NCBI GenBank assembly: GCA_023247875.1
Contig: JAHFFQ010000062.1
Span: forward strand, 1 to 8,581
Length of the DNA stretch: 8,581 nt
Direction of reading: 5' to 3'
Source of the DNA: Candidatus Omnitrophota bacterium
GTDB taxonomy: Bacteria; Omnitrophota; Gorgyraeia; Gygaellales; Profunditerraquicolaceae
Both the position numbers and the translations under genes were made by a program. Position 1 is the first letter of the stretch. Every line of letters begins with the position of its first letter. The notes under the pieces are model-generated. The model did not search any database and was not told the DNA's origin. It saw only the letters and a program-made list of their open reading frames with translations. Shown here piece by piece: positions 1 to 6,187 of this stretch.

Positions 1-1
1 A

Positions 2-1039
2 TATATACATACCAATTTTTCGGGCAGGGATATTTCCACTAAGCACAGCCATGCGATCATCCCTTTGGCGGAGAGAGGCAATAAAGTAATTACCTCAACC
101 GATATATCCAATGCCAATGAGCAGGCGCGCATCCTGGGTTCAAATTTAGAGGATGAGATAATCCACGTCATTCCTTCCAGCTATTCCATTGATGCCAAGA
201 GTAATGTGATCAATCCTGTCGGGCTTTACAGCCACAGGCTGGAGGTGGATCTCTACCTGGTTTGTGCCAGGCTTTCCTCTTTACAGAGCTTAAGCCGCGC
301 GGTGAACCAGTCTGGGTATGAGATAAGGGGCCTTTCCTTTTCCGGCCTGGCTACGAGCAAAGCCGTATTAGGCAAAGAGCAGAAGAAGGGGCTGTGCGTA
401 TTCTGCGACGTAGGCAGCGATATCACAGAGCTGCTTATATTCAAAGACGGGCTGCTGCAGGATATCCAGGTTTTACCTTTAGGGGGGATGAGCCTTACGC
501 GGCAGCTTTGCGAGGGGTTAAAAATAAATTACGAGTTAGCCGAAGATATCAAACGTTCTTACGGGGTCATCGGGGATGCCGATACTGTTGCTGAGGATAA
601 AGAGATCCTGGTTAAAAAAGATGAATTCTACAAGCCCATAAAACAGAGGGAGGTAGTGCGGATAGTCTCTAACTCCAGCCGCCTCATCTGCACGCAGATA
701 AAGGAGGTTGTGGAGAGAAAAACCGCCTTGCATGAAATAGACCATTTTATCATGGCCGGCAAGACATTATTGACCGACGGTTTTATTGAAATGATGGAGA
801 GTGTTACCGGCATACCGGTAAAGATCGGCCGCATAAGCCACCCGCAGATCGCCGCTTTAGTCAAGGAAAAAAGCGATTTATCCAGCCAAAAGTACCTTAC
901 CTATCTTACCTGTCTTGGGATGATCTGCGAGGATCTTGAGAACAAGGATATGGGGGCCCTGCCGATAGTCAAGCCTGCCAGCAATTTCGCAAAGAAGGTA
1001 TTAAACCGCTTCAGGGAAGTTTATCAGGAGTATTTCTAA
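2..1039 (+). CDS. ftsA: Cell division protein FtsA, 3' part (5' end outside window)
   Basis: FtsA is an actin-fold ATPase that tethers FtsZ filaments to the cytoplasmic membrane at the division site. The frame is open from base 2, so the gene begins upstream; the TTG at 65 is not the real start. About 345 residues are visible, against roughly 420 in E. coli FtsA, so about 70 N-terminal residues are missing. The SHS2-like insert typical of FtsA is clear (EDEIIHVIPSSYSID, then NPVGLYSHRLEVDLYLV). It is followed by a phosphate-2-like stretch (CVFCDVGSDITELLIFKDG) and an adenosine-motif region (FIMAGKTLLTDGF) in which the usual Gly-Gly is replaced by Ala-Gly. The C-terminus (KKVLNRFREVYQEYF) looks like the amphipathic membrane-targeting helix of FtsA. 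No ftsZ follows; the next element begins within a few bases of the stop. The family call is firm. Being the main division FtsA rather than a paralogue is inferred. Confidence 0.85.
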   Translation, partial: YIHTNFSGRDISTKHSHAIIPLAERGNKVITSTDISNANEQARILGSNLEDEIIHVIPSSYSIDAKSNVINPVGLYSHRLEVDLYLVCARLSSLQSLSRAVNQSGYEIRGLSFSGLATSKAVLGKEQKKGLCVFCDVGSDITELLIFKDGLLQDIQVLPLGGMSLTRQLCEGLKINYELAEDIKRSYGVIGDADTVAEDKEILVKKDEFYKPIKQREVVRIVSNSSRLICTQIKEVVERKTALHEIDHFIMAGKTLLTDGFIEMMESVTGIPVKIGRISHPQIAALVKEKSDLSSQKYLTYLTCLGMICEDLENKDMGALPIVKPASNFAKKVLNRFREVYQEYF

Positions 1040-1046
1040 GTGGCTC

Positions 1047-1213
1047 AGGATGCCGAGGATTGCCTGTGTTTTCGCGGGGACGTTTGTGTGCCCCTGCGCG
1101 GCACACTGCACTCGATGCTCGTCCTCGCTCTGCCTCCTTCGCATATAGAAAGGCAACCTTGCCCGCTCGGACTGCGCACGCCCCGCTCAACCACAGTCAA
1201 TCCTCGTCATCCT
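1047..1213. repeat. Structured intergenic repeat, copy 1 (upstream of pilin 1)
   Basis: This GC-rich element starts eight bases after the ftsA stop. Its ends are imperfect inverted repeats: 1047-1068 pairs with 1192-1213 at 20 of 22 positions, and the pairing continues inward less perfectly through 1069-1079 and 1181-1191, closing on CGGGG/CCCCG. Inside is a perfect 7-bp hairpin, GTGTGCC at 1086-1092 with GGCACAC at 1100-1106. A weaker hairpin follows, TGCCT at 1131-1135 with AGGCA at 1151-1155. Positions 1063-1131 match copy 2 (7446-7514) at all but two positions, and the last conserved block (36 bases ending at 1196) is identical to copy 2. Between these blocks the sequence differs completely. 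It could be a dispersed MITE/REP-like element, a structured RNA, or a recombination or regulatory site. It lacks any gene of its own, and no function is assigned. Confidence 0.85.
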
Positions 1214-1241
1214 ACCGTTAACTTGCCCCCCGCAAATTAAC

Positions 1242-1269
1242 TTTACAAAGAATTAGAAGGTGATAAACT
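1242..1269 (+). promoter_or_regulatory. Candidate sigma70 promoter of pilin gene 1
   Basis: TTTACA (1242-1247) is separated by 16 bases from TAAACT (1264-1269). The surrounding sequence aligns with the promoter region of pilin gene 2 (both read AAATTA, then CTTTACAAAG or CTTGACAAAG), which supports a conserved upstream region. The predicted +1 falls near 1276, leaving a leader of about 15 bases that holds a CAAGAGG ribosome binding site (1276-1282). Confidence 0.5.
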
Positions 1270-1290
1270 AATTAGCAAGAGGCTTAATAA

Positions 1291-1713
1291 ATGAAACGCG
1301 GTTTCACTCTAATCGAACTAATCATAGTCATAATCATCGTAGGCATACTTGCGGCGGTGGGCATAAGCCAGTATTCCAAAACAGTTGAAAAGGGACGCAG
1401 TGCCGAAGCAAAAACTATTTTGGGGCATATACGCGATTTAGCCTATGAGTACTATATAGAAAATGGCACGTTAACCTCTGTTACAGAGGTCGCTCTTAAC
1501 ATAGGTACATCCCCGGATCAGATTCCAGGATCATGCAGAAGCACGCATTATTATTACTATAACTTGAGGAGTGATTTAACCTCAGGAGCAAATTATCTCT
1601 TTGAGGCATGGCGGTGTACGAGTGGCGGTAAGCCGCCGAACGGATCCCAAATGAGAATTACCTTGCAAGGATCAATGATCGGGTCTAGTCAGTGGGCCGA
1701 GCAATGGTACTAA
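1291..1713 (+). CDS. Type IV pilin-like protein (prepilin), solitary gene 1
   Basis: This is a 140-residue class III signal-sequence protein. The leader MKRG is followed by the prepilin peptidase site before F5, with the conserved Glu five residues into the mature protein (FTLIE), then the hydrophobic helix LIIVIIIVGILAAVGI. Such subunits are inserted in the inner membrane, trimmed by PilD-type peptidase and assembled into type IV pili or a type II secretion pseudopilus. The body has two cysteines (C82 and C109), a YYYY run at 87-90 and the motif GGKPPNG at 112-118, shared in form with pilin 2. An AAGAGG-type ribosome binding site (1276-1282) lies eight bases before the ATG. No pilus assembly genes are nearby. 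The pilin-like N-terminus is certain. The role (pilus, pseudopilus or surface protein) cannot be told from sequence. Confidence 0.9.
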   Translation: MKRGFTLIELIIVIIIVGILAAVGISQYSKTVEKGRSAEAKTILGHIRDLAYEYYIENGTLTSVTEVALNIGTSPDQIPGSCRSTHYYYYNLRSDLTSGANYLFEAWRCTSGGKPPNGSQMRITLQGSMIGSSQWAEQWY

Positions 1714-1758
1714 AGTAGAATTGTTTTTCTTCCTACCAGAAAATCCCCAATATTTTTG

Positions 1759-1787
1759 TTGCCATTTGGGCGGCTATTTTATATAAT
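1759..1787 (+). promoter_or_regulatory. Near-consensus sigma70 promoter of marC-glgC
   Basis: TTGCCA (1759-1764), a 17-base spacer and a perfect TATAAT (1782-1787). The -10 hexamer predicts +1 at about 1794, which is the A of the first ATG of the marC-family gene. No ribosome binding site is visible between promoter and ATG, so the transcript is probably leaderless. Confidence 0.75.
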
Positions 1788-1793
1788 GTGGTT

Positions 1794-2393
1794 ATGATGG
1801 ATATGCTTAAGCCGTATATACTTACCTTTATCCCTGTCTTTGTAGCGGTGGATGCGATCGGCAATATACCGATCTTTATCTCTCTGGCTGAAAAATTCTC
1901 CCGGCCGCAGAAACTGAAGATCATCCGTGACGCGGTTACTACTGCCGCGGTGGTAGCGATGGTTTTCGTGGCTATAGGCAAATGGGTCTTTTCCCTCTTA
2001 GGAATAACCATTCCTGACTTTCAGATCGCCGGCGGCGCTCTATTATTTGTGATCGCGGTGCGGCTTTTACTCCCCGGCGCCCAGAAAAGCGCTTTGACCG
2101 TATCTCATGATAAGGATATGGGGGTTTTCCCCCTGGGCACGCCGTTAATTACCGGGCCGGCAGTGCTTACCACTGCGCTTATAATGGTGGATACTTACGG
2201 GGTCATGGCCACCCTGGTTTCCCTGGTATTAAATATGTGTTTTGTCTGGTTTACCCTGGCAAGAGCGGATGGGATTATGAAGGTTTTCGGTCCCAGCGGC
2301 ATCCGGGCATTTTCAAAGATAATGTACATATTATTAGCAGCAATCGCCGTGATGATGATCAGGCATGGCATAACCGGAGCGTTTTTACAATGA
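1794..2393 (+). CDS. MarC-family (UPF0056) integral membrane protein
   Basis: This is a polytopic inner-membrane protein of about 200 residues, the usual length of the MarC/UPF0056 family. The family's biochemical role is unresolved; the early link to multiple antibiotic resistance was not upheld. Family features visible are the first segment with DAIGNIPIF, the GITIPDFQIAGGALLFVIA segment, and PLGTPLITGPAVLTT in the middle loop and helix. Five to six hydrophobic helices can be counted, ending in ILLAAIAVMMIRHGI. A GTG at 1788 and ATGs at 1794, 1797 and 1803 are all in frame. I chose 1794 because the predicted transcription start coincides with it and no Shine-Dalgarno supports another choice. 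The stop TGA overlaps the glgC ATG by four bases, so the two genes share a transcript and are probably translationally coupled. Confidence 0.88.
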   Translation: MMDMLKPYILTFIPVFVAVDAIGNIPIFISLAEKFSRPQKLKIIRDAVTTAAVVAMVFVAIGKWVFSLLGITIPDFQIAGGALLFVIAVRLLLPGAQKSALTVSHDKDMGVFPLGTPLITGPAVLTTALIMVDTYGVMATLVSLVLNMCFVWFTLARADGIMKVFGPSGIRAFSKIMYILLAAIAVMMIRHGITGAFLQ

Positions 2394-3613
2394 TGCGCAA
2401 GGTCCTAACATTTATTATGGCAGGCGGTAAAGGTGAGAGGCTGCTTCCTCTGACCAAGGACCGCACTAAACCGGCAGTTCCCTTTGGGGGGATCTACCGG
2501 ATTATCGATTTTACTTTAAGCAACTGTATAAATTCAGGGATGCGCAAGATCTATATACTTACGCAGTATAAATCCGCCTCCCTGCAAAGGCATATCCGAC
2601 TGGGCTGGAATTTTCTGCCTTCGGAGTTAGGGCAGTTCATTGAGCTGCTTCCCGCGCAGCAGCGCGTCGGAGACACCTGGTATATGGGCACTGCCGATGC
2701 GATTTATCAGAATCTTTATACGCTGGAAATGGACAAGCCGGATGAAGTGCTGATCTTGGCCGGGGACCACATTTATAAAATGAATTATTATTCCATGCTC
2801 GATGTTCACCGCGAACAAAATGCCGACCTGACGGTTGGAGTAGTGGAGATGGATAAAAGTAAATCCAGGCATCTGGGGGTGGTTGAGGCGGATGCTGATG
2901 GACGGGTTACGGGTTTTTACGAGAAGCCGGCAGAGCCCGAGACAATTCCAGGTAAACCCGATAAGATCTATGGTTCAATGGGTATTTACGTATTCAACCA
3001 GTCGGTGCTGATGCAGGAGTTGCTTCAGGATGCCAAGAACCATAAATCTTCCCATGATTTCGGAAAAGATATTATCCCCCAGATGTTAAAAAGGGGGATG
3101 AAGATAATGGCTTTTGATTTTCGCGACAAAAATAAGAATGAAGAATATTGGCGGGATATCGGGACTATTGACGCTTATTATGAAGCGAATATGGAGTTGA
3201 TCGAGGTAAATCCTACATTTAATCTTTATGATCAGGAGTGGCCGTTGAGGACTTTTCAGGAGCAGTACCCGCCGGTAAAGACCGTGCACGCCGGGGATAA
3301 AGAGGAAGGAAGGGTGGGCCTGGTGCTTGATTCTATAGTTTCAGAGGGGTGCGTAGTTTCCGGCGGCCGCGTGCAGCGCTCCATACTTTCGCCGAATGTC
3401 AGGATAAACAGCTATTCAGAGGTCTACGATTCAATACTTATGGAAAGTGTTAATGTCGGCAGGTATGCCAAGATCAAGCGGGCGATCATTGATAAGGATG
3501 TAAGCATCCCGCAGGGCATGGTTATCGGTTACGATTTAAAAGAAGATAAGAAGAAGTTTTTTGTCAGTGAGTCAGGGATTGTGGTTGTAGCTAAGGGCAC
3601 AGAAATTAAATAG
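2390..3613 (+). CDS. glgC: Glucose-1-phosphate adenylyltransferase (ADP-glucose pyrophosphorylase)
   Basis: It makes ADP-glucose from glucose-1-phosphate and ATP, the committed step of bacterial glycogen synthesis, in the cytosol. The 407-residue product has the full family pattern. The nucleotide-binding loop is AGGKGERLLPLTKDRTKPAV (11-30), followed by PFGG and a YRIIDFTLSNCINSG block. Next come GTADAIYQN, the catalytic-region LAGDHIYKMNY with Asp126, GFYEKP, GSMGIYVF and YWRDIGTIDAYYEAN. The last third is the left-handed beta-helix domain. The start at 2390 overlaps the marC stop (ATGA), with GGAG at 2376-2379 ten bases upstream; the neighbouring ATG at 2393 would remove only one residue. 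Longer forms beginning inside marC are not credible. The TAG stop is the first three bases of an inverted-repeat element. No other glycogen gene is in the window. Confidence 0.96.
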   Translation: MMRKVLTFIMAGGKGERLLPLTKDRTKPAVPFGGIYRIIDFTLSNCINSGMRKIYILTQYKSASLQRHIRLGWNFLPSELGQFIELLPAQQRVGDTWYMGTADAIYQNLYTLEMDKPDEVLILAGDHIYKMNYYSMLDVHREQNADLTVGVVEMDKSKSRHLGVVEADADGRVTGFYEKPAEPETIPGKPDKIYGSMGIYVFNQSVLMQELLQDAKNHKSSHDFGKDIIPQMLKRGMKIMAFDFRDKNKNEEYWRDIGTIDAYYEANMELIEVNPTFNLYDQEWPLRTFQEQYPPVKTVHAGDKEEGRVGLVLDSIVSEGCVVSGGRVQRSILSPNVRINSYSEVYDSILMESVNVGRYAKIKRAIIDKDVSIPQGMVIGYDLKEDKKKFFVSESGIVVVAKGTEIK

Positions 3614-3687
3614 GGACGGTTCTCAACCCAAAGCAGAACTGTCTCCCAAAAAGGGACAGTTTTCTTTTGTTTTGAGAACCGTCCCTA
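3611..3687. repeat. Nested inverted repeat (REP/BIME-like) between glgC and argA-like gene
   Basis: The outer arms are a perfect 16-bp inverted repeat: TAGGGACGGTTCTCAA at 3611-3626 against 3672-3687. Nested inside is a second hairpin, AACTGTCTCCC (3637-3647) with GGGACAGTT (3653-3661) around five A's, with two bases bulged. Inner and outer arms are variants of one unit, GGGACRGTTYTC, so the element holds four copies in alternating orientation. The form resembles REP-type repeats mobilised in trans by Y1/RAYT transposases, a comparison made from memory. The glgC stop TAG lies in the left arm, and the right arm ends six bases before the next ATG. The T-rich run after the inner stem (3660 onward) could also make it act as a terminator. 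Confidence 0.85.
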
Positions 3688-3693
3688 AAGAAG

Positions 3694-4143
3694 ATGATAA
3701 GAAAAGCGAAGATTAAAGACATAAAGCAAATCCAGGAATTGATCGGCTGTTTTGCCAGGTTGGATGTTATGCTTCCGCGCTCCCTGAATGAGCTCTATGA
3801 GAATATCCGGGATTTTTGGGTTTATGAAGAGAAGCGCAAGGTGGTTGGCTGCGCTGCCCTGCATATCTCCTGGGATGATTTGGCGGAGATTAAGTCACTG
3901 GCTGTTGCTAAAAATAAACAGGGAAAAGGTATTGGCCGGGATCTGGCGACCGCTTGCCTTGCGGAAGCTAAAGTCATGGGAGCAAAAAAGATATTCGTGC
4001 TTACCTATAAACCGGAATTCTTTAAGAAACTAGGTTTTAAAAGGATCAAACAGTCTGCTTTGCCGCATAAGATCTGGGCAGAGTGCATCAACTGCAGCAA
4101 ATTCCCTAACTGCCGGGAGATCCCCCTTCTAAAAATCTTGTAA
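3694..4143 (+). CDS. argA: Short-form N-acetylglutamate synthase (GNAT family, ArgA-like)
   Basis: This is a 149-residue single GNAT domain predicted to acetylate glutamate with acetyl-CoA, the first step of arginine synthesis. It lacks the amino-acid-kinase domain of E. coli ArgA, matching the stand-alone form known from several phyla. Visible landmarks are MIRKA at the start, ARSLNELYENIRDF-like sequence (here PRSLNELYENIRDF), VVGCAALHISWDDLAEIKSLAV, the acetyl-CoA loop QGKGIG, VLTYKPEFFKKLGF, and the C-terminal signature LPHKIWAECINCSKFPNC with three conserved cysteines. The start at 3694 fits the family N-terminus. No properly spaced ribosome binding site precedes it: AAAGAAG directly abuts the ATG, because a repeat element ends just upstream. 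The GNAT call is certain. The glutamate specificity is inferred from the signature. Confidence 0.82.
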   Translation: MIRKAKIKDIKQIQELIGCFARLDVMLPRSLNELYENIRDFWVYEEKRKVVGCAALHISWDDLAEIKSLAVAKNKQGKGIGRDLATACLAEAKVMGAKKIFVLTYKPEFFKKLGFKRIKQSALPHKIWAECINCSKFPNCREIPLLKIL

Positions 4144-4165
4144 AATAACTTTTTTATGTTATAAT
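4138..4165 (+). promoter_or_regulatory. Candidate sigma70 promoter of acd-etfB-etfA
   Basis: TTGTAA (4138-4143), a 16-base spacer and a perfect TATAAT (4160-4165) followed by a T run. The -35 overlaps the stop codon of the argA-like gene. The predicted +1 is near 4172, leaving a leader of about 77 bases. Confidence 0.55.
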
Positions 4166-4180
4166 TTTTTAATTAAGTGA

Positions 4181-4234
4181 AGCCCAAACTTACGGAGCGT
4201 AAGTGAACGTAAGTTTGATGGCTGAGCTTAAGCT
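4181..4234 (+). promoter_or_regulatory. Leader of acd operon with competing hairpins
   Basis: CAAACTTACG (4185-4194) is perfectly complementary to CGTAAGTTTG (4208-4217), giving a 10-bp stem with a 13-base loop. The same left arm can instead pair locally, CTTACG (4189-4194) with CGTAAG (4198-4203), as a 6-bp stem with a GAG loop. The two folds exclude each other. Outside them AGCC (4181-4184) can pair with GGCT (4220-4223). A perfect palindrome AGCTTAAGCT (4225-4234) then ends three bases before the ribosome binding site. It could be an RNA switch, a protein operator or a short dispersed repeat. No known riboswitch class is recognised. Confidence 0.6.
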
Positions 4235-4237
4235 AAC

Positions 4238-4243
4238 GGGAGG
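4238..4243 (+). promoter_or_regulatory. Strong ribosome binding site of acyl-CoA dehydrogenase
   Basis: GGGAGG lies five bases before the ATG at 4249. It fixes that start and contrasts with the absence of such a site before the marC-family and HTH genes. Confidence 0.8.
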
Positions 4244-4248
4244 AAATT

Positions 4249-5406
4249 ATGGATTATTTGTTGACCGATGAACAGAAGATGATCAAGGATCTGGCGCACA
4301 AGATCGCCGAAGAGAAGATCCGGCCGGTTGCCGCGAAATACGATATCAGCGAAGAATACCCCTGGGATGTCTTAAAGGTTATGGCGGAGTCCGACATGTT
4401 CGGCTTATTTATCCCCGAGGAGTACGGCGGCTTAGGCACCAGCATAATGAATTTGTCCCTGGCTACCGAAGAATTTTCCCGGGCCTGCGGAGGCATCGCG
4501 GTTTGCTATGCGGCCAGCGCTTTAGGGACTTTTCCCATAGTGCTTTTTGGCAACGATGAGCAGAAGAAAAAATACCTGCCGGATTTAGCCAGCGGAAAAA
4601 AAGTAGCGGCATTTGCCATTACCGAGCCCGAAGCCGGTTCCGACGCTTCAGCGATCAAGACCGTTGCTAAGAAGGAGGGGGATCACTATATCCTCAACGG
4701 CTTAAAGCATTTCATTACCAATGGCGGGGATGCTCAAACTTATGTTGTAATTGCCATGACTAATAAAGAAAAAGGGGCGCGCGGAGCTTCCGCTTTTATC
4801 GTGGAAAAAGGAACTCCCGGATTTACCTTCGGTAAAAAAGAGGATAAGTTCGGTATCCGCGCTTCAAGTACCCGCGAGCTGATCTTTACTGACTGCAAGA
4901 TTCCCGCCAAAAACTTGCTATCCAAGGAAGGTATGGGTTTTATCGTGACCATGCGCACTTTTGATATGTCGCGTCCGGGGGTTGCTGCCCAGGCATTAGG
5001 TATTGCCCAGGGTGCGTTGGAATTGGCGGTAAAATACGTTCGTGAAAGGGTGCAGTTTGGCAAACCCATCTCCAGTTTTCAGGGGATTCAATGGATGCTG
5101 GCGGATATGGCCACCGAAGTTGAAGCTGCCAGGGCTCTTGTGTATTCCTGCGCCAGGATGGTGGACGCCGGAGTTAAGGATGTGGCTAAAGAATCGGCAA
5201 TGGCTAAGATGTATGCCTCTGATGTAGCAATGAAGGTTTCGGTGGATGCCTTGCAGTTATTCGGCGGATACGGATATATGAAGGATTATCCGATCGAAAA
5301 ATACGTGCGCGACGCCAAGATCACCCAGATTTACGAAGGGACAAACCAGGTGCAGCGCAGCATTATCGCGCTCCAATTAATAAAGGAAATGGCCAAGGAG
5401 AGATGA
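4249..5406 (+). CDS. Acyl-CoA dehydrogenase (Bcd/CarC type, partner of bifurcating ETF)
   Basis: This 385-residue FAD enzyme interconverts acyl-CoA and trans-2-enoyl-CoA. It shows both family signatures: AITEPEAGSD in the middle domain, and LQLFGGYGYMKDYPIEKYVRDAKI near the C-terminus. The catalytic base is Glu363 in QIYEGTNQVQR, the position used by short- and medium-chain and butyryl-CoA dehydrogenases. Length is normal. A strong ribosome binding site sets the start. The stop overlaps the etfB start by four bases, so it is made together with its ETF. With this partner the enzyme probably runs as an enoyl-CoA reductase, comparable to butyryl-CoA dehydrogenase of Clostridium or caffeyl-CoA reductase of Acetobacterium. 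The chain length or acyl group used cannot be read from sequence, and no thiolase, crotonase or 3-hydroxyacyl-CoA dehydrogenase gene is adjacent. Confidence 0.93.
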   Translation: MDYLLTDEQKMIKDLAHKIAEEKIRPVAAKYDISEEYPWDVLKVMAESDMFGLFIPEEYGGLGTSIMNLSLATEEFSRACGGIAVCYAASALGTFPIVLFGNDEQKKKYLPDLASGKKVAAFAITEPEAGSDASAIKTVAKKEGDHYILNGLKHFITNGGDAQTYVVIAMTNKEKGARGASAFIVEKGTPGFTFGKKEDKFGIRASSTRELIFTDCKIPAKNLLSKEGMGFIVTMRTFDMSRPGVAAQALGIAQGALELAVKYVRERVQFGKPISSFQGIQWMLADMATEVEAARALVYSCARMVDAGVKDVAKESAMAKMYASDVAMKVSVDALQLFGGYGYMKDYPIEKYVRDAKITQIYEGTNQVQRSIIALQLIKEMAKER

Positions 5407-6185
5407 ATATAATCGTTTGCATAAAACAGGTCCCTGAGACGACCGAGGTAAGAATTAACCCCGAGACTAATACGCTGATGCGTGAAGGGGTGAAATCTAT
5501 CATTAACCCCTTTGATATGTATGCCATTGAGGAAGCTCTGCGGCTTAAGGAGAGATTCGGCGGTAAGGTCAGCATAGTTACTATGGGCCCCCCGCAGGCA
5601 GATGCAGCTTTACGCGAGGCGATCTCTATGGGCGCTGATGAAGGATATCTGGTTTGTGACCGCGCATTTGCCGGAAGCGATACCTGGGCAACCAGCTATA
5701 CCTTGGCAGGAGCGATCAAAAGGATCGGCGCCTTTGACCTGATCATCTGCGGTAAGCAGGCCTCTGACGGAGATACCGCGCAGGTCGGCCCCGGCATATC
5801 TACGCATTTAGATATCCCCCAGGTAACTTATGTCAAGAAGGTGGAGGAGGCAACTGATAAGTCAATGCGCGTAGAAAGGATGCTGGAGGAGGGTTATGAG
5901 ATAATCGAGACTCCTTTACCTGCACTTTTAACCGTAGTTAAAGAGATCAATGAGCCGAGAATTCCATCGCTAAAAGGCCTGATGCGCGCGAAATCCGCCA
6001 AGATCACCACTCTTACCCAAAAGGAACTTAATTTAGACAGTCAGCAGATCGGCTTATGCGGTTCTCCCACGCAGGTTGTGAAAATATTTACTCCCGCTCC
6101 CAGGGTCGGCGGACAGATACTCAAAGGTGAGATCCCGGATATAGCTAAACAGTTGGTAGAGTTGATCAAGGACGAGGTGCATTAA
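5403..6185 (+). CDS. etfB: Electron transfer flavoprotein, beta subunit (bifurcating type)
   Basis: This 260-residue subunit forms a heterodimer with EtfA. It has the N-terminal VCIKQVPET motif, the NPFDMYAIEEALRLKE stretch, and the nucleotide-binding loop CGKQASDGDTAQVGP. In bifurcating ETFs that loop lies at the second FAD, where NADH is oxidised, whereas conventional ETFs bind AMP there. ETPLPALLTVVKEINEPR and the late SLKGLMRAKS are also typical. The ATG overlaps the acd stop (ATGA), and GGAG just before it lies inside the acd coding sequence. EtfA follows after two bases. The family is certain. Bifurcation is inferred from this motif together with the neighbouring ferredoxin-EtfA fusion. 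Confidence 0.93.
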   Translation: MNIIVCIKQVPETTEVRINPETNTLMREGVKSIINPFDMYAIEEALRLKERFGGKVSIVTMGPPQADAALREAISMGADEGYLVCDRAFAGSDTWATSYTLAGAIKRIGAFDLIICGKQASDGDTAQVGPGISTHLDIPQVTYVKKVEEATDKSMRVERMLEEGYEIIETPLPALLTVVKEINEPRIPSLKGLMRAKSAKITTLTQKELNLDSQQIGLCGSPTQVVKIFTPAPRVGGQILKGEIPDIAKQLVELIKDEVH

Positions 6186-6187
6186 AG

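Noticed and set aside
65..1039. TTG at 65 as start of the FtsA protein
   Set aside because: The frame is open to the window edge and the upstream residues continue FtsA-like sequence, so the gene is 5' truncated by the window.
1047..1213. Integron attC site as explanation of the structured repeat
   Set aside because: GCTCAAC (1184-1190 and 7562-7568) fits the RYYYAAC core, but it lies at the right end. The opposite end has GTTTTCG, not GTTRRRY, and the order is the reverse of that in attC. No integrase is visible.
1040..1240. Open frame of 66 codons across repeat copy 1 whose translation resembles that of a frame at 7420-7656 (shared FRGDVCVP and LGLRTPRSTT)
   Set aside because: Resemblance follows from DNA identity of the two repeat copies. 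There is no ribosome binding site, the flanks do not match, and the centre is replaced by unrelated sequence. Conservation is in the folded DNA, not obviously in a protein.
1714..1758. Terminator after pilin 1
   Set aside because: Only a weak A/T stem (TTTTCT with AGAAAA) is present and there is no following T run directly after it. The evidence is insufficient.
2237..2389. Extended glgC start at 2237
   Set aside because: The extra 51 residues are an out-of-frame reading of the marC-family gene. The GlgC family N-terminus begins just before AGGKGERL, consistent with 2390.
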